From Saccoglossus kowalevskii (Eukaryota > Hemichordata > Enteropneusta > Harrimaniidae), in contig NW_003149269.1 in the NCBI RefSeq assembly GCF_000003605.2, positions 290,663 to 331,745 on the forward strand: a stretch of 41,083 bases of DNA, given 5' to 3'. A model generated the notes under the pieces. It searched no databases. It saw only the letters and a list, made by a program, of their open reading frames with translations, and was not told the origin of the DNA. The position numbers and the translations under genes are program-made. Shown here in pieces: positions 1-12,085 of the stretch; the stretch's first letter is position 1, and each line of letters begins with the position of its first letter.

Positions 1-1203
1 AAACTAAGCCGTCACATTATAAAAGCGTCCCAGTTTTGAACAGGTATCTAATTAAGCCGTCACATTAGAAACACGTCCCAGTTTTGAACAGGTATCTAAT
101 TAAGCCGTCACATTAGAAACACGTCCCAGTTTTGAACAGGTATCTAACTAAGCCGTCACATTAGAAACGCGTTCCTGTTTTGAACAGGTATCTAACTAAG
201 CCGTCACATTAGAAACACGTCCCAGTTTTGAACAGGTATCTAACTAAGCTGTCACATTATGAAAGCGTCCCAGTTTTGAACAGGTATCTAACTAAGCCGT
301 CACATTAGAAACACGTCCCAGTTTTGAACAGGTATCTAACTAAGCCGTCACATTAGAAACACGTCCCAGTTTTGAACAGGTATCTAATTAAGCCGTCACA
401 TTAGAAACGCGTTCCTGTTTTGAACAGGTATCTAACTAAGCCGTCACATTAGAAACACTTCCCGGTTTTGAACAGGTATCTAACTAAGACGTCACATTAT
501 AAAAGCGCCCCAGTTTTGAACAGGTATCTAATTAAGCCGTCACATTAGAAACGCGTTCCTGTTTTGAACAGGTATCTAACTAAGCCGTCACATTAGAAAC
601 ACGTCCCAGTTTTGAACAGGTACCTAACTAAGCCGTCACATTAGAAACACTTCCCGGTTTTGAACAGGTATCTAACTAAGACGTCACATTATAAAAGCGC
701 CCCAGTTTTGAACAGGTATCTAAGTAAGCCATCACTTAATAACCACGTCCCAGTTTTGAACAGGTATCTAACTAAGCCGTCACATTATAAAAGCGTCCCA
801 GTTTTGAACAGGTATTTTACTAAGCCGTCACATTATAAAAGCGTCCCAGTTTTGAACAGGTATCTAACTAAGCCGTCACATTACAAACACGTCCCAGTTT
901 TGAACAGGTATCTAACTAAGCCGTCACATTATAAAAGCGTCCCAGTTTTGAACAGGTATCTAACTAAGCCGTCACATTATAAAAGCGTCCCAGTATCGAA
1001 CAGGTATCTAACTAAACCGTCACATTAGACACACGTCCCAGTTTTGAACAGATATCTAATTAAGCCGTCATATTATAAAAGCGTCCCAGTTTTGAACAGG
1101 TATTTAACTAAGACGTCACATTAGAAACACGTCCCAGTTTTGAACAGGTATCCTAACTAAGCCGTCACATTAGAAACGCATTCCTGTTTTGAACAGGTAC
1201 CTA
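1..1203. repeat. 48-bp minisatellite array, truncated by the window start
   Basis: About 25 head-to-tail copies of a 48-bp unit, each with the core GTTTTGAACAGGTATCTAAC followed by TAAGCCGTCACATTA. Units fall into at least three variants in the middle segment: TATAAAAGCGTCC, TAGAAACACGTCC and TAGAAACGCGTTCCTG. One unit near 720-768 is more diverged, and one near 1150 carries an extra C. The period is a multiple of three, so stretches made only of the TATAAAA variant stay open in one frame (660-1028). The TAG variants put a stop in the same frame, so I call the array non-coding. It ends abruptly at GGTACCTAGTTTGCC. Confidence 0.97.
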
Positions 1204-2035
1204 GTTTGCCGTCCCATCAGGCGGATACACGGATTCGTTCGTTGTATGACAATCACTAAAGTTTTTGTTCAATAAAACCCGAACAATACCGAAACACTAC
1301 TATGTGTAGTCGCTCCATGCAAATTTGGGCATGCACGTGCACGTGTCACCAAGCTACTTCGACGTAATAACAAATTCGATCGAAAAAAAAACGGTTTCAT
1401 GTTACAGAATGTCTTTTTCAAGTATAAGTTACCCTTGTGGGAGATGAGATTTACATTCTTTCTCTCTGTGACATCACGTCCGGGCACTTACCTTGCAATG
1501 GTGATTTCAAGACCGAAATGTCCCATTTAAATATGGAGATTTCCTTTCATCGGTCATTACCAGTATTTTGATTTGAAAACTTGATTCAAAAAAGTTACGA
1601 GTACAAAACACCCGGACATTGCCAGTATAGATACAACAGATAGAAGTTTAGTGCTTTGGCTCACTTTATTTCCACATACATTAAATATTACACAGATTTG
1701 ATTTCATTCTTTCAGACCCAAAGCCTCTATTATAGAGGGACTGTGTTTCAGAGTATATCTATCTTTATAAACAGTTGTCTCGCATCGCGCGTTCGAATGC
1801 CACGTAAACGACGCATGGGACCCATTTCGTTACGATTATGGCGCTTTTTATATAGCTCATATTAGATAACTTAAGGACAATCTTTTCTAAATATTTTATC
1901 ATTCGGATCGTATTGATAATAATATGAATATAATTATAATATGAATATAATTCATAATAGGGTCACTAGAAAAGTTTTTTTGAGAAATACAGTCATAATC
2001 ATAATATTCCCCACAAAATACTGAAAAACATGTCT
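1204..2035. other. Spacer, no gene recognised
   Basis: Unique-looking, AT-rich DNA. The part at 1860-1980 holds short imperfect repeats of AATATGAATATAATT. No open frame here rises above chance length or resembles a known family. Confidence 0.6.
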
Positions 2036-2229
2036 TTTTTAGCTAGCATGTTATTTTACCTAATTTAGCTAATCTGCAATTTCGCTAAATTAAGATGTCG
2101 CTAATTAGAATAGATTATATTCTCACAGTAACATTATTGGCACTTTAGCTAAATTAAGATTCAGTTTAATTCATGCATTGAGTCAAATTCGCTAAAATGG
2201 CATGTAGCTATTTCAAAGTGTTTTACTGT
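2036..2229. repeat. Degenerate copy of an AATTTAGC-rich MITE
   Basis: The segment repeats TTAGCTAAATTAAG and TTCGCTAAA motifs in both orientations and ends in TTTTACTGTA. The internal vocabulary (CGCTAAATTAAA) and the terminal TTTTACTGTA resemble the better preserved elements at 10,028 and 19,772. The left end is not clear, so the boundaries are approximate. Confidence 0.45.
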
Positions 2230-2647
2230 ACATTCTAGTATATACTTATGGGAAGTAATCTCCCACAATGCAATGCATTTATGCTCATTAACACGCACAT
2301 TGGTGCAAACTTGGAATTCAGTCGTAACACACAATTTGCGCCGCTGAGTATATCTCCCGATTGGATAGTGTTCATGTGAGGTACCCTGCTGCCTGGCGGT
2401 GACAGGTATTTTGGTGGTGTCCACAGAAACCCCGTCTTTCGATCGAAGAATGCTTGATCAAACACGGGCCCGGGCATGTGTGTATTTAAGGACGGTACTT
2501 TGTCAAATGAAAGCACATATGTGATGTTTAGAAGAAGGAATTGGGACGCTATGCCCTGCTTTAAAAGGCCACTTTTGCTTTGATTGACCGACACATATTT
2601 TCTAAACTGATCTAAATCCACCATGTCAAGGTATTAGTCACGCGTGT

Positions 2648-2803
2648 TTTATAAGATTGTTTATGATTGGTTACCAGCCATAGCCATAACACATCCAGCC
2701 AATAACATTTCATTTTAATTGAGCAACTAAGAAGAGGTTTATAAGATTGTTGATGATTGGCTATCTAACCATAAATCACACATCCGACAAGCCAATAAGC
2801 TCC
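2648..2803. repeat. Two diverged 90-bp direct repeats with CCAAT/ATTGG motifs
   Basis: ATAAGATTGTTTATGATTGG at 2651 recurs as ATAAGATTGTTGATGATTGG at 2741, a 90-bp period. Each copy continues to a CATCC...GCCAATAA segment. Each copy therefore holds an inverted and a direct CCAAT-type motif. Promoter function is possible but not shown by the sequence. Confidence 0.6.
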
Positions 2804-2906
2804 TGTGTTGAAAGGACAACACGAAAAAACAAAACAATATAAATAATTTTTGTTAAATATTGTTCTTCTTGAAATGCAAGTCGGACTTCGATAACCTTTT
2901 AAACAG

Positions 2907-3019
2907 TTCTAACAACGTACGCCAAAAACGCAAAGGCTCATGGGTAGACGCAGGTTTTGTAAACAATGACACGCTATGGCCATCTGACGCCTGCACAGGT
3001 GACGACTCCCCCGCTTTAA
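2907..3019. mobile_element. Half-copy of the TTAAAGCGGGGGAGTCGTC MITE
   Basis: This stretch matches, in reverse orientation, the left two thirds of the complete element at 4726-4889. It shares GGCTCATGGGTAGACGC, a GTAAACA...GACACGCTATGG block and the terminal GACGACTCCCCCGCTTTAA. The other terminal repeat is missing, so it is a truncated copy. Confidence 0.75.
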
Positions 3020-3740
3020 TGCATTTCCGTGGACGACGAAAAAATAGCGCGTAACTTTATTTTGGATAGTTTAATTTAAATATATATACCTTTGGCATAA
3101 TTGTGCACAAGATATCCCGAAATGATTTTCCATTTGCACTGGAGTAAGATGGCAACGAACACATTGACGGTTACGTCAGTTCCGGTAATCGAATTAATGT
3201 TATATGCAATACGTTATAGGGTTCCTGATTGGCTACCCAAGCCTGAAACCTAAAAGACAGACTAATCAGTGAGCAGCTTGTTTGTTGATCAGTTTTTTTT
3301 TTCGACGAATCAAAATCGCCTTCGACACTCAACTATGATATTATCGTCTTCAGCTCTTTTCTGCGAATCTGTTTTTTTTTTCGGGCATGCACATAATAAC
3401 TTCTCACTATCGTCCACGCCGCTTTGTTAACAGTCCACTTCCACCTTGTTTGGTTGCATGTTAAAAATATTTTTGTTGAGTGGTAAGTAGGAAACTGATA
3501 CGTTAACCGGTTGACAGCAAGTAGCACTCATTGAATAGTACAATCCATGCGTGACCAATTGTTCGCTTATCAGTGGAATCAGCGACCAGCAATCACTACC
3601 AAACAGACTGATTCTTATCTTACATTACTTTAATAGATGCATGAATTGATAAGAAACACCGCATAAACGTCGACGAGGTTTTGGGACGGGGAGACCTCTG
3701 CGAGTTCCCAGCTTTGAAACGCGGTCAAAGAAATGTCGTA
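3020..3740. other. Spacer, no gene recognised
   Basis: No family-like open frame and no clear repeat structure. It contains short homopolymer T runs near 3293 and 3371. Confidence 0.5.
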
Positions 3741-3940
3741 CTGTAGAATACTTTATTTTCGCTTGGAATTTATTTTCGCTGAAGAGATGCTTCAGCGAAA
3801 ATAAAATGCAGCGAATATACTTTTTTCCCCTATATTTCACATTCAACTTGTCAAAAATTAGTGAAAATAAATTCCAAACAAAACACCCAAAAAGTTTTTT
3901 CTGCTGGAATGAATTTCAGCTAAAATAAAGAATTCTGTAG
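3741..3940. mobile_element. MITE, CTGTAGAATACTTTATTTT family, copy 1
   Basis: A 200-bp element bounded by inverted CTGTAGAATACTTTATTTT and AAAATAAAGAATTCTGTAG and flanked on both sides by TA (3739-3740 and 3941-3942). The interior carries GAAAATAAA/TTTATTTTCGC blocks that can fold on themselves. Copies at 8293 and 40,102 share the interior TCAAAAATTAGTGAAAATAA. The TA duplication and small size without coding capacity suit a Tc1/mariner-type non-autonomous element; that assignment is inference. Confidence 0.85.
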
Positions 3941-3952
3941 TATTTAAATTTG

Positions 3953-4300
3953 TCGCTACTGAGCACATTACTGAGCATATGTGCAATGCAATATGGAAGA
4001 GTGATTTCAAATTTTACCCCTACTGAGCATGTTACTGCACATGTAATGCATTGTGGGATATAATTCAAATGTTACATTACTGAGCATTTTACTGCACATA
4101 TATGCAATGCATTTTGGGATATAATTCAAATGTTACATTACTGAGCATGTTACTGCACATATATGCAATGCATTTTGGGACATAATTCAAATTTCACACT
4201 ACTGAGCATGTCACTGCACATATATGCAATGCATTTTGGGACATAATTCAAATTTCTCACTACTGAGCATGCTGCTGAGCATTTGTACAATATAATAATG
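3953..4300. repeat. ~60-bp tandem repeat, about five copies
   Basis: Successive units read CTACTGAGCATGTTACTGC followed by ACATATATGCAATGCATTTTG and GGACATAATTCAAATTTCAC, with a period close to 60 bp. A single dispersed unit of the same sequence occurs near 37,385-37,440, so the unit is not confined to this array. Confidence 0.9.
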
Positions 4301-4725
4301 GGAAAATATTACATCAATAAAAACCCACTCAATTGGAAGTTGAGTATATTTTTTTAACAATATTAGGGTTTATATCATTAAGAAAATAAGACGAAGAAAT
4401 ATGAAGAAATATTGTCACCACTCAAACTAGTAAAACAACATGATAACGTACACAATCCGGTGAGAATACTAACAGACAAAATGCGAATTTTGTCGTTTTA
4501 CGGCAACATTTGAATCAACTTCTCGGAAAATTGTTTTTTTTCTGACATAATAACGATGACGTATGAAGAAAATATAATATATAACATTTTCAATTCTGTT
4601 TGAACTTCTCTGGAAATATGACCAGAAAGCTACCCACTGTTTGACCCATAGAGGTATAATCTGTGTATACCTCCATGTTTGACCCAAATGCGGTGCAAAG
4701 TAATACCCTTGAAAATATGCGTAAG

Positions 4726-4889
4726 TTAAAGCGGGGGAGTCGTCACCTACGCGTGCGTTAGATAGCCATAGCGTGTCAATGTTTACAAACAAGCGTCTAC
4801 CCATGAGCCTTTGTGTTTTAGCGTGTGTTGTTATCGTCGCTTGGGACTCAATTCCCGCGCGTGCGCAGGTGACGACCCTCCCGCTTTAA
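4726..4889. mobile_element. Palindromic MITE, TTAAAGCGGGGGAGTCGTC termini
   Basis: A 164-bp element with terminal inverted repeats of about 33 bp: left TTAAAGCGGGGGAGTCGTCA, right TGACGACCCTCCCGCTTTAA. No coding capacity. Its ends resemble those of the longer elements at 14,802 and 18,363 (TTAAAGnnCGGnAGTCnTC), suggesting a superfamily of related non-autonomous elements. A fragment lies at 2907-3019. Confidence 0.85.
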
Positions 4890-6103
4890 CTTGTTCAAAT
4901 AATACTTTTTCTTTCGCATATTAGAACACTAACAGTGACCTGGGAGAGACAACAAGATAAATCGATTGTTTTACAATAGCTCAGAATCACCATTACACAA
5001 AATAACCCATCGGGCCCTTAAAAGTAATACATTGAACGCGTTTATTGTTTAATTATTTAAAAAAAAAAAAATAAGTCGGGAATATACAAATATAAAATTG
5101 TACGAAGAGACAATTTATTTTCATTTATTTTCGATATTGTTGGTTAATAAAACCGATAGATTTGCCATTCCGAATTGAATTGAGATTGACTGGTAACACT
5201 GCTTGGCGTGCACATTACCAGCATGTACGAGCTTCTTCAAGACGTTTGGTTCGATTTTTTATTAATTACCGCTGATAAAAATGTTTTAACTGACCACAGC
5301 TCGCGACTGTGACGACATACAATTTTTTCATGGAAAAATACTCATTGGTAACGATTTTTTGTCCAGGATGTACCAGAATGTGTGCATTCAGGGTTATGGA
5401 GAACTGCCGTAGCGGTGCAAGATGGCGGGCTACTTCGAGGTGTTTCTCCGCCGTATATCATAGTAACTTGTCAGAATAGCCGCGAAATGTCACTTAACGC
5501 CAGTACAAGTGCTTATTTGTCGAAGTCCATGTTCACACACGATGCGTAAACATATAACTTGTAAACGTATCAAGAATCGTGTAATATTGTCGTACGGTGT
5601 TCTACTAGCGCGTATGAAATACAGTGAAATACAGTGAAATGCTGTAGTACGGTTTTTAAAAATGAAATATCATATCGCTGTGTTGCGCATGCGCATAATG
5701 TGCGACTTTGTCGTGAAATGTCGTCATACGGTAGTGTATCATTGACGCTGCAGGTCGGCGTCTTCTACACCGTCTTTTGTGCTGGGACAGCGCTTCCGGT
5801 AACGACACAACGGGTAGTGTATATATGCGTATAATTTACGGCATTGTCGTAAACTGTCGTTGCACGGTGCTGTACATTATGCATAACGATGTAATTTTTG
5901 TGGACTGTCGTGTCGTACACTAAACATACTAGTACATGCACGCGCGTCATTCACTGTGACGCCATGCAATGTCGTGAACCAATAAACAATTGCTTCGATT
6001 CCGATAATGGAAAACATTTCCCTCATAATTTAGTATGTGTGTGTGTTTATTAATTATTTCCTCTTCCATGATTACAGTAAGTTTCATCATTGCCTGAGTG
6101 TGT
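4890..6103. other. Spacer, no gene recognised
   Basis: No recognisable coding exon. A CG-rich part at 5390-5480 contains AAGATGGCGG, a YY1-like motif followed only by a very short open frame. Palindromic GCGCATGCGC (NRF1-like) occurs near 5687. These are common in CpG-rich invertebrate promoters, but no gene is attached. Confidence 0.45.
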
Positions 6104-6218
6104 CTGCCACACCGAGTCGCCGCGTCATATTCGATATGGGCGTCACGCGACGTGTCTAAAATACATTGTTTACACGAATTCGAACTCGCGCCTGTGCGAC
6201 GAAAACGGCGCTTTTATA
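6104..6218. mobile_element. Degenerate MITE related to the 24,479-24,612 element
   Basis: It reads GTCGCCGCGTCATATTCGAT, then CGACGTGTCTAAAATACATT and GTTTACACGAATTCGAACTC before a CGACGAAAACGGCGCTTTTA end. This is the same order of blocks as the intact 134-bp element at 24,479, with many substitutions. Ends are approximate. Confidence 0.6.
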
Positions 6219-8292
6219 AACTTTAATAGTAAGTCGGACTGTTGCTAGGACAAAAATATGCTTAGTATTTCTCCTTCAAGGCACTACATCATTAATTAAG
6301 ATCTAGTTGCATACTTTTGGCGTCAACGAACAATAAGTGGTTCTTTAAAGTTGTGGTGTCTGCCGGGGATTGTTGTCACGTGTCCGATATTATTCACATA
6401 TTGGTTTGAAGATACACTATAGACGAAATTACCATAAACCTAAAAGCTATTTTGCATGTCCACGAAAAATAATTTAGCGAATTTTACTCATCAACGAAAA
6501 TAGCGAAATTTAAAACACATTGAATAAATGTTGAATTATTTTGAAGTTTCGATTAATATTATGAAACTATTTTGCGGAAACTGTGGAGTAGGACATATTT
6601 GCAAAATTTGACAAAGGTTCGGTGGTAAATGGGTTATAATGTTGGGAGCACCGATCGTCGCTCGTCTCTGGGAATAGACCCTTCTTTGAACGATCGTACA
6701 CCACATATATATACTCAGTATACTACGTATATATGACTACCAGGCACGAGTTCCGCCGTAATTTGCCAATTTCCGCCATTTTGAATAGCGGCAGACGACC
6801 ACGTGGTGTTTGACGTTGTATCATTTACAATTCAGAATACGCTGTTTGAACGCAAATCAATAACTCTCGACAGTAGGACTATATGATATCGTGAGGAAGT
6901 TTGGAGAGAATACGGTGTAGAGTTTCAGTTTGCTGGCGACACCGTGGCTACTACGTCTCGCTTAAAAAGTCTTTTGATAACATTCAATATTGAAATTAGT
7001 CTAGTGGTGACCCGTGACAGACACCGACTTGACCAATCACAATGCTCGTACCACGTGATATGTATAAATACTACTCCACCAATCACGTCAGACGTATCCA
7101 ACAACATGCTCAGACACAGCCCTCAGCCAATCACGTTGGACGTACCAAGCAAAACCTATAACCAGTAATACGTAATAACCTACATACGTAATTCTCGAAC
7201 CAAAACACGCAGCCTCGCGTTATCATGACGTAACAGTTTAGGAGCACCGACTGCCATAACGCGTTCAAACTGATTGGCATACATCTGCTTTGAAATTGAA
7301 TTTGTTAAAAACAGTTCGGTATTTTCTTGTTTGACTCTCAGTCGTTGCACGCGCTGTATATGTCGCATTGAACTTATATCAAACACGTCACACCGCCTAT
7401 AACCCTTTAAAATAACACAATTAAGCAATATACTTGTAAGCCACCTGACGTGCTATTTTCACCATTTGTCTAAAAATCGGTCGTCACATATGCAGGACAT
7501 GTGCTATCGGACTACATCACGCGACACTCCGAGCTGTGAGTAACCCTTGACATTCCTCGAGAGCTAACGAGACCTGGTACCCAGTGCACTTCGCCTCTCG
7601 CCGGTCAAACACTCCGATTGGTGATGACTTGGAAGAAGGCGTTCTGCGGTTCTTATATTGATCTCACACCAGCTGAGTCAATAAATCAGTACATGGCTCC
7701 ACGTGTATTCAACGCAGTATGTTGTTTGCGACCTCTGAGTCATGCGACACGTGCATTATTTGCAGCGATCTCCTCCGTCCAGGGTCTATATCTTTCCCTC
7801 CCCTGGGATCGTCCTTGTTGACGTTTTCTTTTGCCGTTTGCATGGTCTGTGATACTGGTCAACTTGTCTTCGCGTGTACGTGTTCTGTTATGCAATCTGT
7901 GTTGATAATATATCCAACTCCGGTTAAATATGAATCATAGTTCTAAAATGTTTTCAAATAAAACATGCGTTTTCAATTGCGATACCATCTGAACAGGTTG
8001 TCGTAATCATGGAGAACTCTTCTGTCCCTTGATTGTACGTTCTGATCCAGTTGTCTAAACTGATTTCATTGATACCGATACACTGAAAACACTTTATTTC
8101 ATGATTCGTTTCAAAATCCCCGAATAACGGCTATTTCTTTCATCTTTTATCTATTTTGTGTTTGTATCTTGACACACCTTCGGTTTTATTTAAAAACTAC
8201 TAAGAAAGTGGGAGCGTTAAAATATGTATATAATTTCGACTGATGGCGAAGTTTTAATGTTGTCGAAAGCTTGTATAAATTGCACCTTCATA
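6219..8292. other. Spacer, no gene recognised
   Basis: Holds a degenerate AATTTAGCGAATTTTAC-type fragment near 6465-6520 and a run of CCAATCAC motifs at 7034-7140 (three ACCAATCAC/GCCAATCAC sites within about 100 bp). Open frames are short and do not resemble known proteins. Confidence 0.45.
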
Positions 8293-8541
8293 CTGTAAAA
8301 TGCTTTATTCTCGTTTTAAATTAATTTTCGCTATTTTCGCTGATGGAATAATTCAGTGAAATAAAATCCATCTATTACCTATTTTCCTATATTTTACATT
8401 CAACTCGTCAAAAATTAGTGAAAATAAATTCCATACAAAAACACCCAAAAAGTCTTTTCAATGAAAATAAATTCCATACAAAACGCCAAAAAAGTCTTTT
8501 TCAGTGAAAATTAATTCCAGCTAAAATAAAGTATCTTACAG
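8293..8541. mobile_element. MITE, CTGTAAAATGCTTTATTCTC family, copy 2
   Basis: Same family as 3741-3940 and 40,102-40,309, with inverted termini CTGTAAAATGCTTTATT and AAATAAAGTATCTTACAG flanked by TA. At 249 bp it is longer than its relatives because an internal GAAAATAAATTCCATACAAA segment is duplicated. Confidence 0.85.
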
Positions 8542-9951
8542 TAAACGACGACGTGTTTTACCAGACCATCACTTACGATGAATACGCCACGATCTTTCAC
8601 CTCTGATTGAGTAGCCACTTAGACAGATCTTTCTCTTGATTTGATTGAATTCATCCTGACATTGAGTGGAGTACGTCTTTCATTAGTCACTCCCCGACGA
8701 CAATGCTGCCGCCCAAGCGTACACTGTGTGCTCACACACAAACCAAGTCACTCCCTCATCACATATCCCTTACAATGGGTGTTGTGCAAACACCACGCTA
8801 TTATTATTACTCCCCCTCTATTTACTCTCCATTTTTGTTCACGTCTTCCTTTGTCCGTTATCACCCTGGGATCGTTCACCAGCCTTCTTCACCTAAGTAT
8901 CGTTTCCAGTCTCCATTCATAGGGAATTCAGATAGTCTATGATAAGTGCCTGTGGGACTCGCTTTGGGGGCGAGCCATTTTGTATCTTGAGGTGACTTTC
9001 TCGGAAAAGTGGTAGTGATGAACCATTGGTATCTGAATCACTGCTTCCCTACAGGCATCCAAAATAGAATTTCATTCAATTATGAGATAAGCCTATACCT
9101 TTTCAAATACTATATCTCGTTCTGTTATTGACGCTGATCAAGATGATACACCGATCAAAGATTACAAGGGCTCGAGGCAGAGGCACTTACGGCTTTCAGC
9201 ATCATGTAGTATTTTTGTCAGAGTAGGCATACGTTCCACCATTTTATTTAGGCTCGTTCGTAGCTAGTTTTTTGATAATCACTGAAATAGTCCTCTTTTT
9301 TTCAAGACTACTTGGCAGGTAAATGTACGATTCGAAACACCGCGATTTAGTCGCTTTGTGGCATATCTGTTTACCACCGTGCGCGCCATAGAACAACTTC
9401 TGAACGAGCCTGCAGTCAATGACGTAATAGAACAACGCGCGCACCAGAAACCCGCCAATTTGACATGAGTTTTTATTGCCAAATCAGAGAAAGGTGGGGC
9501 TGATAAATAAAATCGACATGGCAACAGTGTTATAAAGATAACATCTATCTTTTAACTGCTTGATTCGATTTGAATAGTATTATGGGATGTGTAACGAGGC
9601 ACTTGAGGGAGTTATCGCGGTATCTTGAAAGATCAGTTAAATGAATTGGTTCGATGCGTTGTACGACAGAGAGTAGTTTTTAAAACGACGACGAATTCTT
9701 TTTTTTTTGTCAGTTTGGCGGAACTCGAGTTTGTCAATAAAACGGTATTGTTCAGAATAAAAATTTTTTTTGCTCGATTTTCTTTGTGGATGACTCTAAA
9801 ATGCATGTTTTTTTATTCACACTTTAAAGCGCTACAGCGCCTGTCCGAATTTCGTGTAAACAGACAAATGATGTATTGTACACACTTTGTATACTGGTAC
9901 GTCGCTACGGGTGCCACAGCGAACACGACGCAGTACGACGTCTGTGGGCGC
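8542..9951. other. Spacer, no gene recognised
   Basis: Nothing coding recognised. A short inverted pair, GTGCCTGTGGGA near 8946 and TCCCTACAGGCA near 9047, encloses about 90 bp. It could form a weak stem but has no recognised RNA family signature. Confidence 0.4.
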
Positions 9952-10293
9952 TTAAAGGGCGGCAGTCGTCGTGCCGCGTCCTGTTCGATATGGGACTCTT
10001 AGCGACGTACACAACGCGTGTAAAATACTGTAAAAGGGTTAATTATTCACTGGGTTTTAATTTTGCTTATTTAGCTGACTGGAAAATGCGCTAAATTAAA
10101 ATCTAGTGAATATGTAAAATTTAGCATACAACACATTATCTAAATGATAAAACCGTGAATTTAAAATCCACTGAATATCGCTGAAATGGTAAATCAGCGA
10201 AATTTAAACCCAGTGAAAATTAGTCATTTTACAGTACATTGTTTATTTACATGAAATTCGAACACGTGCTGCGCGACGACCACCGCGCTTTAA
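9952..10293. mobile_element. Composite element: palindromic MITE split by a second MITE
   Basis: The outer element begins TTAAAGGGCGGCAGTCGTCG and ends CGACGACCACCGCGCTTTAA, a terminal inverted repeat. Its two halves (9952-10027 and 10,235-10,293) correspond to the uninterrupted element at 24,479-24,612, where GTGTAAAATA runs directly into CATTGTTTATTTACATG. Here the same junction is split by a 207-bp insertion. Confidence 0.9.
10028..10234. mobile_element. Inserted MITE with CTGTAAAA...TTTTACAG termini
   Basis: A 207-bp element with inverted ends CTGTAAAAGGG and ATTTTACAG and sub-terminal CACTGGGTTTTAATTTTGC / AAATTTAAACCCAGTGAAAA. It is flanked by TA on both sides. Comparison with the empty site at 24,545-24,565, which has a single TA, shows that TA is the target-site duplication. 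A close copy is at 19,772-19,982. Confidence 0.92.
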
Positions 10294-11614
10294 ACATATG
10301 CGGTGAATTTTTGTCAACCTGAAATACAAGTGATTTTATAACTTTGTTTTGTTATTATTTTTCTACATGAATTTTTTTATTCATTTTTTGTCTGCGCTTC
10401 TAAATTCCCTACAGAATGTCAATGGTTAACCCCTGATTTCAATGAATTACAGTGTCGAAACACGACCGCAGCGTGGAGACATACATTTTACATAAAATAG
10501 TGCGTCCTTCAAGGCAAATTACAAGGAATAATGGTATAACTACAGAATTGAATAGACTCTGAATGATAATGCAGGGTGGACAACCTTTGGGGATTACATG
10601 CGGACAGACTGCGAGAGACTCCCCGATATCATCTGGTAGCACTCTTATTAGTGTGGGCGAGGTGTACCTTATGTTGACGACCCCACCATATAGCTTGGTT
10701 TGACCTCTTGACCTTGCGTGTGTCACTTTTCTCATCCTAATTACGATTGCTCATTTCCGGTATTAGTGTTTTCTAATCAATCTGGACAGATATCGTGTTT
10801 CCGGTACAAGATTGAGACAGACGTGACTGCGCATACACGATGAGTCCGCTGGCGAATGTACATTTCTGAGACTGCCAAACACGCATGCGCGACATATAGA
10901 CTACTCTGCCAATGCTCAGTACGTCAAAACCACCCAATCATTGGTGATGTCAAAACCCTCCCCCAAATACTAATTATTGACAGCAACTTGCTCGATTACA
11001 GACTACAAACAAACAAACATTTTTAGTTGTCTTTTTCGAAAAAAGTCGTCAAAAATGCAGAGTAGAACGTAATACTCCGTCTGTGGGATCGGTTGCTCAC
11101 GCGCAACAACGTGTTCAGTTACCGTCTCGTGCATACCACGAACTATGATGAAAAAGATGTCGGGCTTGGTGACGTACTCGGACGAAAATACTTGAAGCAG
11201 TAAATAGTATATTTATTTGGGGGGGGGGGGTTAACACTATTTGGACTATTACAATAACCAAGTAAAGGGCAAGAACAGAACTCCCAAAAGGCTGTAAAAT
11301 GCAGAACCCAAAATATTTGCATGCTGCCCTCAGTGTATCCACTCTCAATTGGAAACTAGCGCCGTTTTGTATAAACATTTCATCGCAAGGAGTTTCCATG
11401 TTCATTTGTATTTTTTCCACTTGTGTTGCCAGGTGAGTACAGATCTGTGACTAATACGTCGGATCACTGTAACACATCGTCTGAATTCATGAATGAGACA
11501 ATAGCTAATATCCAACAAGTAAGATTACGAGAAAAGTGACAGCATAATCCCAGTGGAAGTGCCGAGAATGATCACGTGACTTCACCGGAGATGTGTCCTT
11601 TCGTACAGAAGTAA
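10294..11614. other. Spacer, no gene recognised
   Basis: No coding exon recognised. A poly-G run lies near 11,220. Isolated CACGCATGCGCG (NRF1-like) occurs near 10,880. Confidence 0.45.
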
Positions 11615-12085
11615 CATTTCCGGCGTCTCCGAGTCCGATTTGGCGTGCGCATACTCAGTTTGAAATACTAGTATACGGTCGCTCAGATCGTTTTTGAAAC
11701 AGAGGGAAATATTTGTTTCCGTCGTCTGAGAATATGACGTGCGTGCGCATGCTCAGTTTGAAATATACGATCGCGTCAGATCGTTTTTGAAACAGAGGAG
11801 AATATTTTTTCTGTCGTTTCCGAGTTCGATTCAGAGTGCGCATGCTCAGTTTTGAAATACACGGTCATGTCAGACCGTTTTTGAAACAGAGGGGGATATT
11901 TTTTTTGTCGTTTCCGAGTTCGATTCGGTGTGCGCATGCTCAGTTTTGAAATATACGGTCGCGTCAGACCGTTTTTGAAACAGAGGAGAATATTTTTGTC
12001 TGTCGTCTCCGAGCTCGATTTGGTGTGCGCATGCTCAGTTTGAAATACACGGTCGTGTCAGATCGTTTTTGCAACAGAGGGAGAT
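11615..12085. repeat. ~95-bp tandem repeat, five copies
   Basis: The anchor GTGCGCATGCTCAGTTT (with one variant) occurs at 11,645, 11,743, 11,836, 11,930 and 12,025, spacings of 98, 93, 94 and 95 bp. Each unit continues with GAAATAnACGGTCGCGTCAG, then ATCGTTTTTGAAACAGAGG, AATATTTTTnTCTGTCG and TTTCCGAGTTCGATT. Copies are diverged by substitutions and small indels. Confidence 0.93.

Noticed and set aside
660-1028. 122-codon open frame made of 16-residue repeats
   Set aside because: It is the minisatellite read in a frame where one unit variant lacks a stop. Neighbouring units carry TAG in the same frame.
2235-2624. 129-codon minus-strand frame with CCAAT motifs upstream
   Set aside because: Length is within what chance gives in 41 kb (several unrelated frames reach 120-157 codons). 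It has no recognisable domain and its tail overlaps repeat DNA.
8940-9065. Possible structured RNA between GTGCCTGTGGGA and TCCCTACAGGCA
   Set aside because: The stem is short and imperfect, with no tRNA, snRNA or other family signature.
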